Source: Marinisporobacter sp. (GTDB lineage: Bacteria; Bacillota; Clostridia; Peptostreptococcales; Thermotaleaceae). Taken from it: a DNA stretch of 64,000 bases. The notes under the pieces were generated by a model. The model ran no database searches. It was not told where the DNA came from and saw only the letters and a program-made list of their open reading frames with translations. The stretch spans positions 186,001-250,000 of the forward strand of contig JAOARP010000047.1 in assembly GCA_025210525.1 (NCBI GenBank). Reading direction: 5' to 3'. Position numbers and translations under genes: made by a program. Positions 9,569-17,428 of the stretch are shown piece after piece (positions within the stretch are counted from its first letter, which is position 1; each line of letters starts with the position of its first letter).

Positions 9569-10300
9569 TTACAAATACCATGTTTTTGAATTTTTTGCTA
9601 ATTCTACTTCTTCCTTAAAATGTTCTTTTGCTTCCTTTAAAAGCTTTTCATGATTCCCAAAATGAGGTAAATGAGATAAAACTAGATGCTTAACCCTCGC
9701 CATATCACCTAGTTTTCCAGCTTCCCCTGCTGTAAGATGCCCTGACACAACTCCATAGTTTTCATTATATAGGCTTGCTTCACAGATGAGTAAATCTGCC
9801 CCCTTAGAAAAATTTATAAGTTCTTCATTCCATCCCGTATCTGCCGTGTATACAAAGGATTTATCTTCTTTTTGTATTCTCATGGCAAAACAAAGGTCTG
9901 CATGAACATTCTTTATAAACGTGAATGTTAAATTACCAAACTTTATAAGGCTATTTTCATCAATAGAACAGGCTACTGTGTAATGATGATAATTTAATGT
10001 TTCAAACTTTTCATCTTGGTTATGTCCATAAATATATAAAGACTTTTCTCTCTTCTTCAAATCCATGAGTATTCTCATAGCGTACTGTAATGAATAAATA
10101 TCTGTTATATGATCTGCATGATAATGAGATAAAATCACAGCGTCTAATGCTACTAAATCTATATGATTTTGTAAATTTGATAAAACCCCTGAACCACAAT
10201 CAATTAAAATATTCTTACCATCTGATTGTAAAAGATATCCTGATGTAGCCTCATTTGCTTCTGGATACGCTCCCCAGTAACCTATTGTTGTAATTTTCAT
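9569..10300 (-). CDS. Metallo-beta-lactamase-fold hydrolase (RNase Z/PhnP-like)
   Basis: A 243-residue MBL-fold protein. The metal motif HxHxDH is present as SHYHADH (His59, His61, Asp63, His64), and later ligands fall in TADTGW and LSHLPHFG. The N-terminal GYWGAYPEANEATSGYLLQSDGKNILIDCGSG block resembles the RNase Z/YhfI class of small MBL hydrolases, which are cytoplasmic phosphodiesterases. No tRNA-binding exosite arm is obvious, so a tRNA 3'-processing role is less likely than a general phosphodiesterase or lactonase role. It sits just upstream of oppA in the same direction. Confidence 0.82.
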   Translation of the reverse strand: MKITTIGYWGAYPEANEATSGYLLQSDGKNILIDCGSGVLSNLQNHIDLVALDAVILSHYHADHITDIYSLQYAMRILMDLKKREKSLYIYGHNQDEKFETLNYHHYTVACSIDENSLIKFGNLTFTFIKNVHADLCFAMRIQKEDKSFVYTADTGWNEELINFSKGADLLICEASLYNENYGVVSGHLTAGEAGKLGDMARVKHLVLSHLPHFGNHEKLLKEAKEHFKEEVELAKNSKTWYL

Positions 10301-10713
10301 TTTCCTTTCCCTTTCTCTTTTTTATAATTTTTTATTTCCCCTACAATATTTGCTTAGTTGTAGCATTTTTTCTTTTCATTACCATTGTTACTACGATCCT
10401 TTTTACCCTAAACAATTCGGACTCACATTTATAATAATAACATCAAACTTATTCAATTTCATGAAATTTTTTCGTAAAAAAATGAAATTCTGATTTAATT
10501 TCAGAAAGGTTTGCGTAAGTATTTGCCTAGATAAGTAATATGAAAATTTTAAGGATTCTAAGTAACAATACCATCGACCCTGCTGTAGCTACAATACTAT
10601 AAATTCACTTTTTTTATGTTGGTTATGCAATTTAGAATTATTTAACATGAAGCTTAGATATCTCCTGAATAAATATGTCCTTTCTACAAAAAATATTTAT
10701 GAGGTGAATATTC
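10301..10713. other. Gene-free spacer with small hairpins
   Basis: About 410 bases between the MBL hydrolase and a decayed DUF2892 gene. No coding frame is convincing. A short palindrome AATTTCATGAAATT followed by TTTT lies near 10455-10475. A GAAATT/AATTTC hairpin preceded by an A-run (a T-run on the minus strand) lies near 10480-10503. These may be weak terminators. Nothing else was seen. Confidence 0.4.
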
Positions 10714-10860
10714 ATGAAGACTTCATTTAAGAAAAATCTAGGAAATACAGATAGGACTATACGGATTATCTTAGGCACTTTCCTGATTGTCGAAGGAATA
10801 ATAGGATACTGAATTGTTTTAGATATGCTAGGTTGGTCAACCTCTAGATGTAAAAATTAG
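10714..10860 (+). pseudogene. Decayed DUF2892 (YgaP-type) small membrane protein
   Basis: A good ribosome site (GAGGTGA at 10701-10707, seven bases from the ATG) precedes 32 codons that read as the N-terminus of DUF2892 proteins (KKNLGNTDRTIRIILG, then a hydrophobic helix). The frame hits TGA at 10810. It then continues in the same frame for 15 codons that resemble the C-terminal end of the family (LGWSTSRCKN), stopping with TAG at 10858. The middle part of the usual 60-70-residue protein, with its second helix, is missing. A terminator follows, so the transcription unit is intact while the gene appears broken. Confidence 0.65.
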
Positions 10861-10861
10861 G

Positions 10862-10890
10862 GTAGGAATTTAATCCTACCTTGTTATTTA
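10862..10890 (+). terminator. Terminator after the DUF2892 remnant
   Basis: GGTAGGA (starting 10861) pairs with TCCTACC (ending 10880) around a six-base loop, followed by TTGTTATTTAT. Confidence 0.65.
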
Positions 10891-11046
10891 TATGCTATAT
10901 ATATATCCATCAATAGTCATCACCTTATCTTATACTCTCTTTCATAAACAATTTACTTTGTATCTCTATCTTATAATTCTCTAAGAAAGTCTATTTTGCA
11001 CCTCTCTTATTACCTTCCATTTGAAATACTAAATTACAAAGTATCA

Positions 11047-11844
11047 TTATTTTTTACTTAGTAATAATTCAACAGGCATATGGTATGGAAATATCATGTT
11101 TGTAGTATGACCAGCAGTATAAACTAATTCATATTTTTTATTATCTAATGTTTTATTCACCCCACCTAAAAACCAATCAAATATTCCTAGATATTGTTTT
11201 GTATTATCATATTCATCTGGTAGACGAACAGGACAACCAAAAGTGACTATTTCTATTTCTCTATCAATCCCTATTGATTTGTTTTCTAAACCAAACAAAG
11301 TATTTGAAATACTTAATGCTCCTTTACTATGACCTACTAACATTTTAATATTAGAACAATTCTTTTGTAACAGTTCCATTAGTACCTCAGAATCCTTAAC
11401 ATTTTCAACATACATATCTTCATTACATTTACTTTTAGTGGGATATACAGTTGTTGTCTTTCTTGTACTTTTCTGAACCAATTTATAGTACCCTTCAACA
11501 GCTTCTTGAAATATATCCAAACTTCCATAACCAGAAACAATTCCAGCCACAGGTTTCATAAGTATATTCGCCACAGTCTTAGCAAAAGCAGCTGTACCAA
11601 AAATAGTACTTCCCACCCCAGTTATTATGATTGTATCTATATCTTCATAATCCTTTAAGAACTCATCTACTTCTGAATATTTTTCTATAATATTTTGTAA
11701 ATAGGGCTTTACAACAATTATATCTCCTTCCATTACTTTAAAATCATCAAAAACGTGGTACATAATCATAAATGTACTATAAAAGTAATTATCAAAAATA
11801 CTTGGAGCTAATATTAACATCTTACTCGGATCAAACATAAACAT
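11047..11844 (-). CDS. Alpha/beta-hydrolase-like protein with GHSKG elbow
   Basis: A 265-residue protein. The motif MLVGHSKGALSIS around residue 170 is a nucleophile elbow (GHSKG), and GCP..LPDEY and a late His in AGHTTNMIFPYH are candidates for the rest of a lipase-like triad. There is no signal peptide. A central hydrophobic Gly/Ala-rich helix (FGTAAFAKTVANILMKPVAGIVSGYGS) may contact membranes. The start is supported by GAGGAGGG six bases upstream of the ATG. That ribosome site lies inside an upstream short ORF, so the two may be translationally coupled. Natural substrate unknown; a phospholipase or esterase role is inference. Confidence 0.6.
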   Translation of the reverse strand: MFMFDPSKMLILAPSIFDNYFYSTFMIMYHVFDDFKVMEGDIIVVKPYLQNIIEKYSEVDEFLKDYEDIDTIIITGVGSTIFGTAAFAKTVANILMKPVAGIVSGYGSLDIFQEAVEGYYKLVQKSTRKTTTVYPTKSKCNEDMYVENVKDSEVLMELLQKNCSNIKMLVGHSKGALSISNTLFGLENKSIGIDREIEIVTFGCPVRLPDEYDNTKQYLGIFDWFLGGVNKTLDNKKYELVYTAGHTTNMIFPYHMPVELLLSKK

Positions 11845-11999
11845 ATCATTCCCTCCTCTTCATATTCTCTTATGATTTCAATATCTTCATAATAAATCCC
11901 ATCACCAAAAGTATGTACTTTATTTTGTCCTTTCATAACTATCTCATCATTCTTAATATTTTCCAAAATATAGCTTAAGTGAATGCCTATAATGATCAT
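11814..11999 (-). CDS. Short ORF overlapping the hydrolase start
   Basis: A 61-codon frame that overlaps the next gene by 31 bases in another frame. No strong ribosome site precedes its first ATG; an internal ATG about 20 codons in has a weak purine stretch. The residues are acidic toward the C-terminus (EDIEIIREYEEEG). It may be a small upstream gene coupled to the hydrolase, the 5' remnant of a frameshifted longer gene, or chance. I do not recognise it. Confidence 0.3.
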   Translation of the reverse strand: MIIIGIHLSYILENIKNDEIVMKGQNKVHTFGDGIYYEDIEIIREYEEEGMICLCLIRVRC

Positions 12000-12007
12000 A
12001 TATAAAC

Positions 12008-12044
12008 AAATGGATGTAAATATAAATCCAATTTACATCCATTT
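12008..12044 (-). terminator. Terminator of the cotJ operon
   Basis: A perfect 14-pair stem (12008-12021 with 12031-12044) and a nine-base loop. On the minus strand it ends in AAATGGATGTAAAT then TTTGTTTATA. It may also work in the other direction (TTTAAATCT). Confidence 0.75.
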
Positions 12045-12064
12045 AAATCTGATATTCTTTTTTA

Positions 12065-12637
12065 CTAGTAGCATTTTTTACTTTTATTATATTCTTCTAC
12101 ATCTCTTAAAGCTTCTCCAAATCTCTTAAAATGTACAATTTCTCTTTCCAGTAAGAATTTCAAAGAATCTTTTAGTAGTGGATCATCTGTTAATTTTAAC
12201 AAATTCTCGTATACTGCCTTTGCTTTTTTTTCTGCAGCCATATCATTGTAAAGATCTGCTATAGGATCTCCCGTTGATGAAACATAGCTTGCCGTCCAAG
12301 GATTTCCTGTACTATCTGCTGGATATACGGCTTTATCTCTTATAGCATAATAGGGTCCCATATCCAGTTTCTTTATTTCTTCGACACTAGCATCTTTTGT
12401 TAATTTTACAATCATCGTTTGAATCATCTCAACATGAGCTAATTCTTCTGTTCCTATATCTGTAAGCAATGCCTTTGACTTTTGTGTAGGCATTTTATAT
12501 CTTTGATTTAAATAAGTTAGAGCTGCAGATAATTCTCCATCAGGTCCTCCTAATTGTGTCATCACATACTGGCCCATTTTTGGATCCTTACAGCCTATTT
12601 TGACTGGATATTGTAATTTTTTTTCATAAATCCACAT
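12065..12637 (-). CDS. cotJC: Spore coat protein CotJC, manganese-catalase family
   Basis: A 190-residue ferritin-like four-helix protein of the manganese-catalase family. The metal-binding glutamates and histidines fall in GGPDGELSAALTYL, GTEELAHVEM and LEREIVHFKRF. CotJC is deposited in the spore coat by mother-cell gene expression. Related coat catalases remove hydrogen peroxide, though catalase activity is not proven for all CotJCs. The ribosome site TAAGGGGGG is eight bases before the ATG and overlaps the end of cotJB, so the pair is coupled. Confidence 0.92.
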   Translation of the reverse strand: MWIYEKKLQYPVKIGCKDPKMGQYVMTQLGGPDGELSAALTYLNQRYKMPTQKSKALLTDIGTEELAHVEMIQTMIVKLTKDASVEEIKKLDMGPYYAIRDKAVYPADSTGNPWTASYVSSTGDPIADLYNDMAAEKKAKAVYENLLKLTDDPLLKDSLKFLLEREIVHFKRFGEALRDVEEYNKSKKCY

Positions 12638-12651
12638 AAAAAAGTCCCCCC

Positions 12652-12909
12652 TTAATATTCAATTTCCCAAGGCCAAGGATCTTCTATCCATCTGAATGGA
12701 TACTGGCTTTGTGCTGATCCAAAGTTTGATAATGGTCCATACCTACACTCATACTGATCTTTTAGTGACCTAATCTGACAGGCATATGTGTTATACTGCA
12801 TTAATGCATTCTGGTCTGTAGGATGTGTATCTAAATATAGATTCAAGTCTACACAACAATTTTCTAACTTCATGATTTCTGAAAGCATATCTAATCTTTC
12901 TTTGTGCAT
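12652..12909 (-). CDS. cotJB: Spore coat protein CotJB
   Basis: An 85-residue protein with the CotJB pattern: an N-terminal helix with LENCCVDLNLYLDTHPTD, then the repeated YNTYACQIRSLKDQYECRYGPL, and a Trp/Pro-rich end WIEDPWPWEIEY. A strong AGGGGGG ribosome site precedes the ATG. In other spore formers the operon is cotJA-cotJB-cotJC. Here the 97 bases upstream of cotJB hold only the terminator of prsW, so cotJA is absent from this locus. Confidence 0.9.
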   Translation of the reverse strand: MHKERLDMLSEIMKLENCCVDLNLYLDTHPTDQNALMQYNTYACQIRSLKDQYECRYGPLSNFGSAQSQYPFRWIEDPWPWEIEY

Positions 12910-12990
12910 GTTTTTCCCCCCTAATCATTTAAAATCCTACAATACCATCATATTCATATTTTTTAGTATGTGTTACAAGGGTAAAAAAAA

Positions 12991-13009
12991 TAGACACTTT
13001 CCGTGTCTA
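12991..13009 (-). terminator. Terminator overlapping the prsW stop codon
   Basis: TAGACAC and GTGTCTA form a seven-pair stem with a five-base loop. On the minus strand it is followed by eight Ts. The TAG that starts the stem is the prsW stop codon itself. Confidence 0.88.
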
Positions 13010-13729
13010 TCTAAACTCATCATTATCCTTTATCCCTTCATAAATTCTTTTTGATTCATTTGTATATTCATTTAAACGTCGCAAATTGATAATCCATAAA
13101 TAAATAACAAAAGGTATAAAGAAAATCATCAACGTAGGAATATTCGCCATTAAAATAAAATCAAATATTCCGTGAAGAATAGCAGGAATGAGTAATGCCT
13201 TTTTTAAATAATTTTTTCGTATCTGTTCATGTCTTGCATATTTTGCTAAAGATAAATAATAACCCATTGTAACACCAAAAAGCATATGAACAGGAACAGA
13301 TAAAATTCCTCGATAAAGTCCTATATAAGGATTTGTTGCAAAACGAAATACTACATACATAATATTTTCTACTGTAGCAAACCCTAATGCAGAGAAAACG
13401 CCATAAACAATCCCATCAAGTTTTTCATCAAAGGCTTTATGGTGAAAAGCTAGTCTTAACACCACCTCTCTTTTGAAAAACTCTTCTGTAAATCCTGCAA
13501 CAATAAAAGCTGTATATGCCGCACCTAAAACACCACCGAATATATTAACTGACAATAAAATTTTTTCTGCAAAAGCTGTAGGAATAACAGATACAGCTCC
13601 TAAAAGAAATGTTTTTGCTAATAAATCTACCGGTTCTCGATCATATCGGTCTGTCAGATAAATTCCTAAAGCTAAAGCGAGTCCTGGCGAAATTGCAATC
13701 ACATATAATCTCGTATTCATAAAATACAT
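13007..13729 (-). CDS. prsW: PrsW-family intramembrane metalloprotease
   Basis: A 240-residue multi-pass membrane protein. PrsW hallmarks are visible: TEEFFKREVVLR (EExxxK) in one helix, PVHMLFGVTMGYYLS, and HGIFDFIL, which supply the Glu and His metal ligands. An early DRYDREPVDLL segment matches the family. In Bacillus subtilis PrsW makes the first cut in the anti-sigma factor RsiW under envelope stress. No anti-sigma gene is near here, so the target is unknown. Monocistronic; the stop codon lies in its terminator. Confidence 0.85.
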   Translation of the reverse strand: MYFMNTRLYVIAISPGLALALGIYLTDRYDREPVDLLAKTFLLGAVSVIPTAFAEKILLSVNIFGGVLGAAYTAFIVAGFTEEFFKREVVLRLAFHHKAFDEKLDGIVYGVFSALGFATVENIMYVVFRFATNPYIGLYRGILSVPVHMLFGVTMGYYLSLAKYARHEQIRKNYLKKALLIPAILHGIFDFILMANIPTLMIFFIPFVIYLWIINLRRLNEYTNESKRIYEGIKDNDEFR

Positions 13730-13799
13730 CCTTTCATTTCATTGCTACTTTTAGTATTTGTAAGAATGCAACTTTTTAGAAAGGATAATTTTTACAAAA

Positions 13800-14354
13800 T
13801 CAATATTTTTCATTAATATATCCATCAATTAAGGATTTTCTTTTTCCTTCTATAAATACGCCCTCTTCTATTAGTCTATCTGCTAACCAATCACTAATAG
13901 AGTGCAGGATAAAATTATCATAATCCATCAGAACAATTTCAAACAACTTATCTTTTAGTCCCTTTGATTTCACTTTTACATAATATGCTTCTACATTTGC
14001 AAAATCTAGATATTCTAATAGTTTTAAGGTTGTTTTATCCTTTTTACTATAAAAATAATTTGCATCTCTTCGTAGCTTATCTGCTAATTGAGGATGTTTT
14101 TGTTGAAGCTTTGGATCTTTTGATCTCATATAGCTATATTTTGCTAACATATTATAGTATTGGTAATTGTAAATGCCTTTTTCAAAAGAATCGATTCGGT
14201 ATTTAAAAGGCTTTAAATTTAATCTTTGGATGAAATAATAATGCTCTTCAATAAATTCTTTTTTTGTAATATCTCCTTTTTTAAATTGTTCAATCAAGGA
14301 TTCTCGATTATTAAAAAATTGATCAAATACATTTTCTTTCATTTTATAACTCAT
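13800..14354 (-). CDS. Conserved hypothetical protein (possibly DUF6648)
   Basis: A soluble, mostly helical protein of 184 residues, rich in Lys, Tyr and Phe. Recognisable stretches are FFNNRESLIEQFKKGDITKKEFIEEHYYFIQRLN and, near the C-terminus, ISDWLADRLIEEGVF. I recall similar sequences in clostridia as DUF6648, but this is memory and has not been checked. An upstream in-frame GTG (14363) overlaps the AGGTG ribosome site, so the ATG at 14354, six bases past AGGTG, is the better start. No catalytic motif or membrane segment is visible. Confidence 0.6.
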   Translation of the reverse strand: MSYKMKENVFDQFFNNRESLIEQFKKGDITKKEFIEEHYYFIQRLNLKPFKYRIDSFEKGIYNYQYYNMLAKYSYMRSKDPKLQQKHPQLADKLRRDANYFYSKKDKTTLKLLEYLDFANVEAYYVKVKSKGLKDKLFEIVLMDYDNFILHSISDWLADRLIEEGVFIEGKRKSLIDGYINEKY

Positions 14355-14446
14355 CTTTAACACCTGTTTTCTATATTTGTCTTTTACTCTATATACTGCT
14401 TTATTATAACATATTTATGCTAAGGGACTAAAAAAGGAAATAAAAA

Positions 14447-14478
14447 GACTGCATGAAATTCTATTATTCCATACAGCC
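14447..14478 (-). terminator. Terminator of the hydroxyproline module
   Basis: A 13-pair stem with three G-T wobbles on the minus strand (GGCTGTATGGAAT with ATTTCATGCAGTC), a short loop and then CTTTTTATT. Confidence 0.75.
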
Positions 14479-14504
14479 TTTTATTTTATAGATCTTTTTT
14501 AAAT

Positions 14505-15524
14505 TTATGCTCCTGTGATTCTAAATCCTTCTGGCAGTGGGTCCTTTGGATCAAGGACTAATTGATTAAATCCCATAATATGTGCAGTTCCTGATACTTC
14601 TGTAATAACAGCTTTATATTCTCCAACCTCGGTATCTTCTACAATCTTTGCTTCAAATGGTGTATCGATTATGCTATTATTTACAAGAATATCACCTTTT
14701 TTCATTTCATCCTTTTGATAATGTAGTGCAACTCTTCCACCTGTTCCAGTTCCTGTAGGGCACCTATCAATTTGTCCTTCAGCAAAAATACATACATTCT
14801 TTGTTAGAAGTTTATTTTCTGCTCTTTTTACTGGCTCATAAAAGATTGTTCCATAAAGCCAATTGACCCCTGATGTTGGATGATTAAATTCCATGTCTGC
14901 TATGACCTTATTTTTAATCTCCATCCCTACATTAACTAATTTCTCTGCATTTTCAACATTTACATGTAACCCTACCTTAGTAACATCTAAGTACACATAA
15001 AAAGCTCCACAATAAACAACATCAGCTACCACATCACCAATTCCATCAACATTTACAATAATATTTTCTCTATATACAAAACAAGGTACATTTTGGAATC
15101 TAACCCTTTCAACTTCTCCATCCAATACATCTGCATATGCAGTCACTCTTCCTGCTGGAGAATCAATCTTTACAATATTTACTCCTTCTTTTGGTGTAAT
15201 CATTCCTGTTTCTAAAGCAACCTTTGTCACACCAATAATTCCATGGCCACACATAGAGCTTAATCCTTCATTGTGAGTAAATAATACGCCTAAATCTCCA
15301 TCTTCTGTAACAGGAGGAACAAGGATACAACCATACATTCCACTATGTCCTCTTGGTTCTAACATCATCATTTTCCTCAAATGATCTAGATTTTCTAATA
15401 CATATTCTCTTTTTTCTAAAATAGTTTTTCCAGGAATAGGTGGTAATCCAGAGGTAATAATCCTTAGGGGTTCTCCTTCCGTATGGGCATCAATACAGTT
15501 GATTAAATGTTTAAAATGCATCAT
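14505..15524 (-). CDS. Proline racemase family, probable trans-3-hydroxy-L-proline dehydratase
   Basis: A 339-residue member of the proline racemase/hydroxyproline epimerase family. The first active-site Cys is present (SSMCGHG, Cys92). The second motif, DRSPCGTGT in racemases and epimerases, here reads DRCPTGTGT, with Thr257 replacing the catalytic Cys. The Cys/Thr pair marks trans-3-hydroxy-L-proline dehydratases, which make delta-1-pyrroline-2-carboxylate. The next gene upstream encodes an OCD-family protein, the class to which the matching reductase belongs, which fits a two-step route from 3-hydroxyproline to L-proline. AGGAG lies eight bases before the ATG at 15524; an in-frame GTG at 15533 overlaps it. 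A general proline racemase role is unlikely. Confidence 0.8.
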   Translation of the reverse strand: MMHFKHLINCIDAHTEGEPLRIITSGLPPIPGKTILEKREYVLENLDHLRKMMMLEPRGHSGMYGCILVPPVTEDGDLGVLFTHNEGLSSMCGHGIIGVTKVALETGMITPKEGVNIVKIDSPAGRVTAYADVLDGEVERVRFQNVPCFVYRENIIVNVDGIGDVVADVVYCGAFYVYLDVTKVGLHVNVENAEKLVNVGMEIKNKVIADMEFNHPTSGVNWLYGTIFYEPVKRAENKLLTKNVCIFAEGQIDRCPTGTGTGGRVALHYQKDEMKKGDILVNNSIIDTPFEAKIVEDTEVGEYKAVITEVSGTAHIMGFNQLVLDPKDPLPEGFRITGA

Positions 15525-15539
15525 TTTTATCACTCCTCA

Positions 15540-16508
15540 TTAAAGTATAATTTCTTGACCTATATTATTGCTTTTTGCTTTTTTATATATTAAATGGGCA
15601 ACAGCAATATCAAACAATGCCATTCCTACCGATTTAAAAAATGTAGTATTCTTTACAATTTCTTCTTTGTTTTTTTCATAGCGTAAGAAATGATCAAATG
15701 TCTCTATTTGATCCTCAAAAAGCAACTGATTATTTAATGGGAATATTAGGTCACCTGTTTCTTCTTTAGCAAAATCTGTATCAATATATACTTTATTTAA
15801 TAAAGAGAATAAAACTTTTGGATATTCTCTCATACTAGGCTTATACGATCCTATTCCAATAAAATGTTTTCCTTTAAGTAATTCTATTTCCTCAGGCAAT
15901 ACAGGATTATTCGCTGTAGTAGTTGTAATAACAACTTCTGATTCTTTAAGCAAATCATCTACAGTTTCTGCAATTTTTATTTCAATATTGGGGAGTTCTT
16001 CATGTAATTTTTCTACAAAGGACATCAATTTATCTTTGAAAACATCAAAGATAGTTATTTTCTCAATATTTCTAGCTTTACATGCATATAATAATTGATA
16101 AAAACCCTGCACACCTGCTCCAATCAACCCTACTGTTTTTACTTCATTAGGTGTTGTATGTCTAATGCCTACCCCTCCAACAGCACCAGTCCTTAACGCT
16201 GTTAGACATTTTCCATCTATTATTGCTACAGGCTCTCCCGTTTCAAAATCATTTAGGAGCATTAACCCATCAATTACTGGCTTATTTTTCTCTCTATTTT
16301 CTGGAAATACCGTCAACATTTTTGTGCCAAAAATGTTATTCAAAAAACATGGCATATATAACAAGGTCTTATTCTTATAGTCAATATGTATTCGATCCGG
16401 CATTTCAAATTCTTTCTTTCCATAAACACAAAAAGCTTCTTCAATTGTATCCATTATTTCATCAAAAGACACACACCCTAAGATATCTTTTTCATTAAGG
16501 TATAAAAT
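15540..16508 (-). CDS. Ornithine cyclodeaminase/mu-crystallin family, probable pyrroline-2-carboxylate reductase; ATT start
   Basis: An NAD(P)-dependent OCD-family protein. The Rossmann motif VGLIGAGVQGFYQL lies mid-chain, preceded by TALRTGAVGGVGIRH. With its neighbour it probably reduces delta-1-pyrroline-2-carboxylate to L-proline. The first canonical start is GTG at 16472, but this would cut off the family's usual N-terminus. Twelve codons upstream the frame reads I/M-LYLNEKDILGC, beginning at ATT (16508-16506), five bases after GAGGGTGA and directly after an in-frame TAA. Homologues typically begin Met-xx-LYLNE, so ATT is the likely start, giving 322 residues. Fifteen bases separate its stop from the next ATG. 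Confidence 0.78.
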   Translation of the reverse strand: MLYLNEKDILGCVSFDEIMDTIEEAFCVYGKKEFEMPDRIHIDYKNKTLLYMPCFLNNIFGTKMLTVFPENREKNKPVIDGLMLLNDFETGEPVAIIDGKCLTALRTGAVGGVGIRHTTPNEVKTVGLIGAGVQGFYQLLYACKARNIEKITIFDVFKDKLMSFVEKLHEELPNIEIKIAETVDDLLKESEVVITTTTANNPVLPEEIELLKGKHFIGIGSYKPSMREYPKVLFSLLNKVYIDTDFAKEETGDLIFPLNNQLLFEDQIETFDHFLRYEKNKEEIVKNTTFFKSVGMALFDIAVAHLIYKKAKSNNIGQEIIL

Positions 16509-16618
16509 TTAAATCACCCTCTCCCAAAATTTTCACCCTCATCTCCTTCAAAACTTTTCTGCGCCTACAATCACCTACCTTCTTCCTATTTGATCAATAT
16601 ATTTAAAATAAAAGTTTA

Positions 16619-17185
16619 TTATTTATCTTTTCTAAAGGGATTCGGTGCACTCACAACTAATATCTTTGTTATTTTGTTTGTATGATTACACCAATTATGA
16701 ACCAAATTAGAATCTAAATGCATACTATCTCCATGATATAAGTCATACCTTTGATGATTCACATATAGTGTCAAGATTCCTTCTAAAACATAGATAAATT
16801 CTTCTCCCTCATGTTGAAATTCTTCAATATTTTCATCTTCACTACTAGGAAGTATCGTTACCATTCGAGGTAACATACGTTTATTCTCAAGATCATTTGA
16901 AAGGTGAAAATATATAAACTTATCTGCCTTAATTTGAGATACTGTTTGCTCATAACTACGAATCACATCACTATTATTATTTTGAGGCAATACAAAGAAG
17001 TAAGATAAATCTACCTCTAAGGCTTTTGAAATATTTTCTAAAGAATCAACTGCAATAGTCGTTAACCCTCTTTCTAATTGTGATAAAAAACCTGTAGAAA
17101 GATTCGTTCTTTCACTAAGGTCCTTCAATGTTAATTTTTTAACACTTCTCAGTTCTTTGATTTTTTTTCCGACATCCTTTGACAT
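16619..17185 (-). CDS. XRE-family transcriptional regulator with C-terminal cupin
   Basis: A 188-residue DNA-binding regulator. Residues 5-60 form an XRE helix-turn-helix (LTLKDLSERTNLSTGFLSQLERG). Residues about 110-180 form a cupin barrel (HEGEEFIYVLEGILTLYVN, then GDSMHLDSNLVHNWCN) that likely binds a small ligand. It lies directly upstream of the two hydroxyproline genes in the same direction, so it is the obvious candidate regulator of them and of itself. A good ribosome site (GGAGAGGATG) and a TATAAT promoter precede it. Confidence 0.88.
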   Translation of the reverse strand: MSKDVGKKIKELRSVKKLTLKDLSERTNLSTGFLSQLERGLTTIAVDSLENISKALEVDLSYFFVLPQNNNSDVIRSYEQTVSQIKADKFIYFHLSNDLENKRMLPRMVTILPSSEDENIEEFQHEGEEFIYVLEGILTLYVNHQRYDLYHGDSMHLDSNLVHNWCNHTNKITKILVVSAPNPFRKDK

Positions 17186-17256
17186 AACTTGTACATCCTC
17201 TCCACCGTGAACATTAATTTATATATATGAAATTCATTATTTCTTTATTTGCATTC

Positions 17257-17285
17257 ATTATACAACTAATCCTTAATAAAGTCTA
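17257..17285 (-). promoter_or_regulatory. SigA-type promoter for the XRE-cupin regulator
   Basis: On the minus strand TAGACT (17285-17280), a 17-base spacer and TATAAT (17262-17257). The -10 box is a perfect match and lies about 70 bases before the regulator start codon. Confidence 0.65.
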
Positions 17286-17333
17286 CCTTTTTTCAGAAAT
17301 CACTGTTCAGTATTCTTCTTATGTGTGAATAAA

Positions 17334-17351
17334 ATTTCACGTACGTGAAAT
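17334..17351. promoter_or_regulatory. Perfect 18-bp palindrome, candidate operator
   Basis: ATTTCACGTACGTGAAAT is a perfect inverted repeat located about 50 bases upstream of the regulator's -35 box and 70 bases past the terminator of the next gene. It has no loop or T-run, so it is not a terminator. It may bind the XRE-cupin regulator or another dimeric factor. Confidence 0.5.
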
Positions 17352-17399
17352 ATACAATCAATCTACATAAGTTGTTTTTTATATAGCAAAATATAAAAA

Positions 17400-17428
17400 C
17401 ATAGACCGCTTTTTAGAAGCGGTCTATG
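17400..17428 (-). terminator. Terminator overlapping the peptidoglycan hydrolase stop
   Basis: CATAGACCGCTT pairs with AAGCGGTCTATG (12 pairs, five-base loop); TTTTTATATTTT follows on the minus strand. The coding sequence ends within the stem. Confidence 0.88.
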
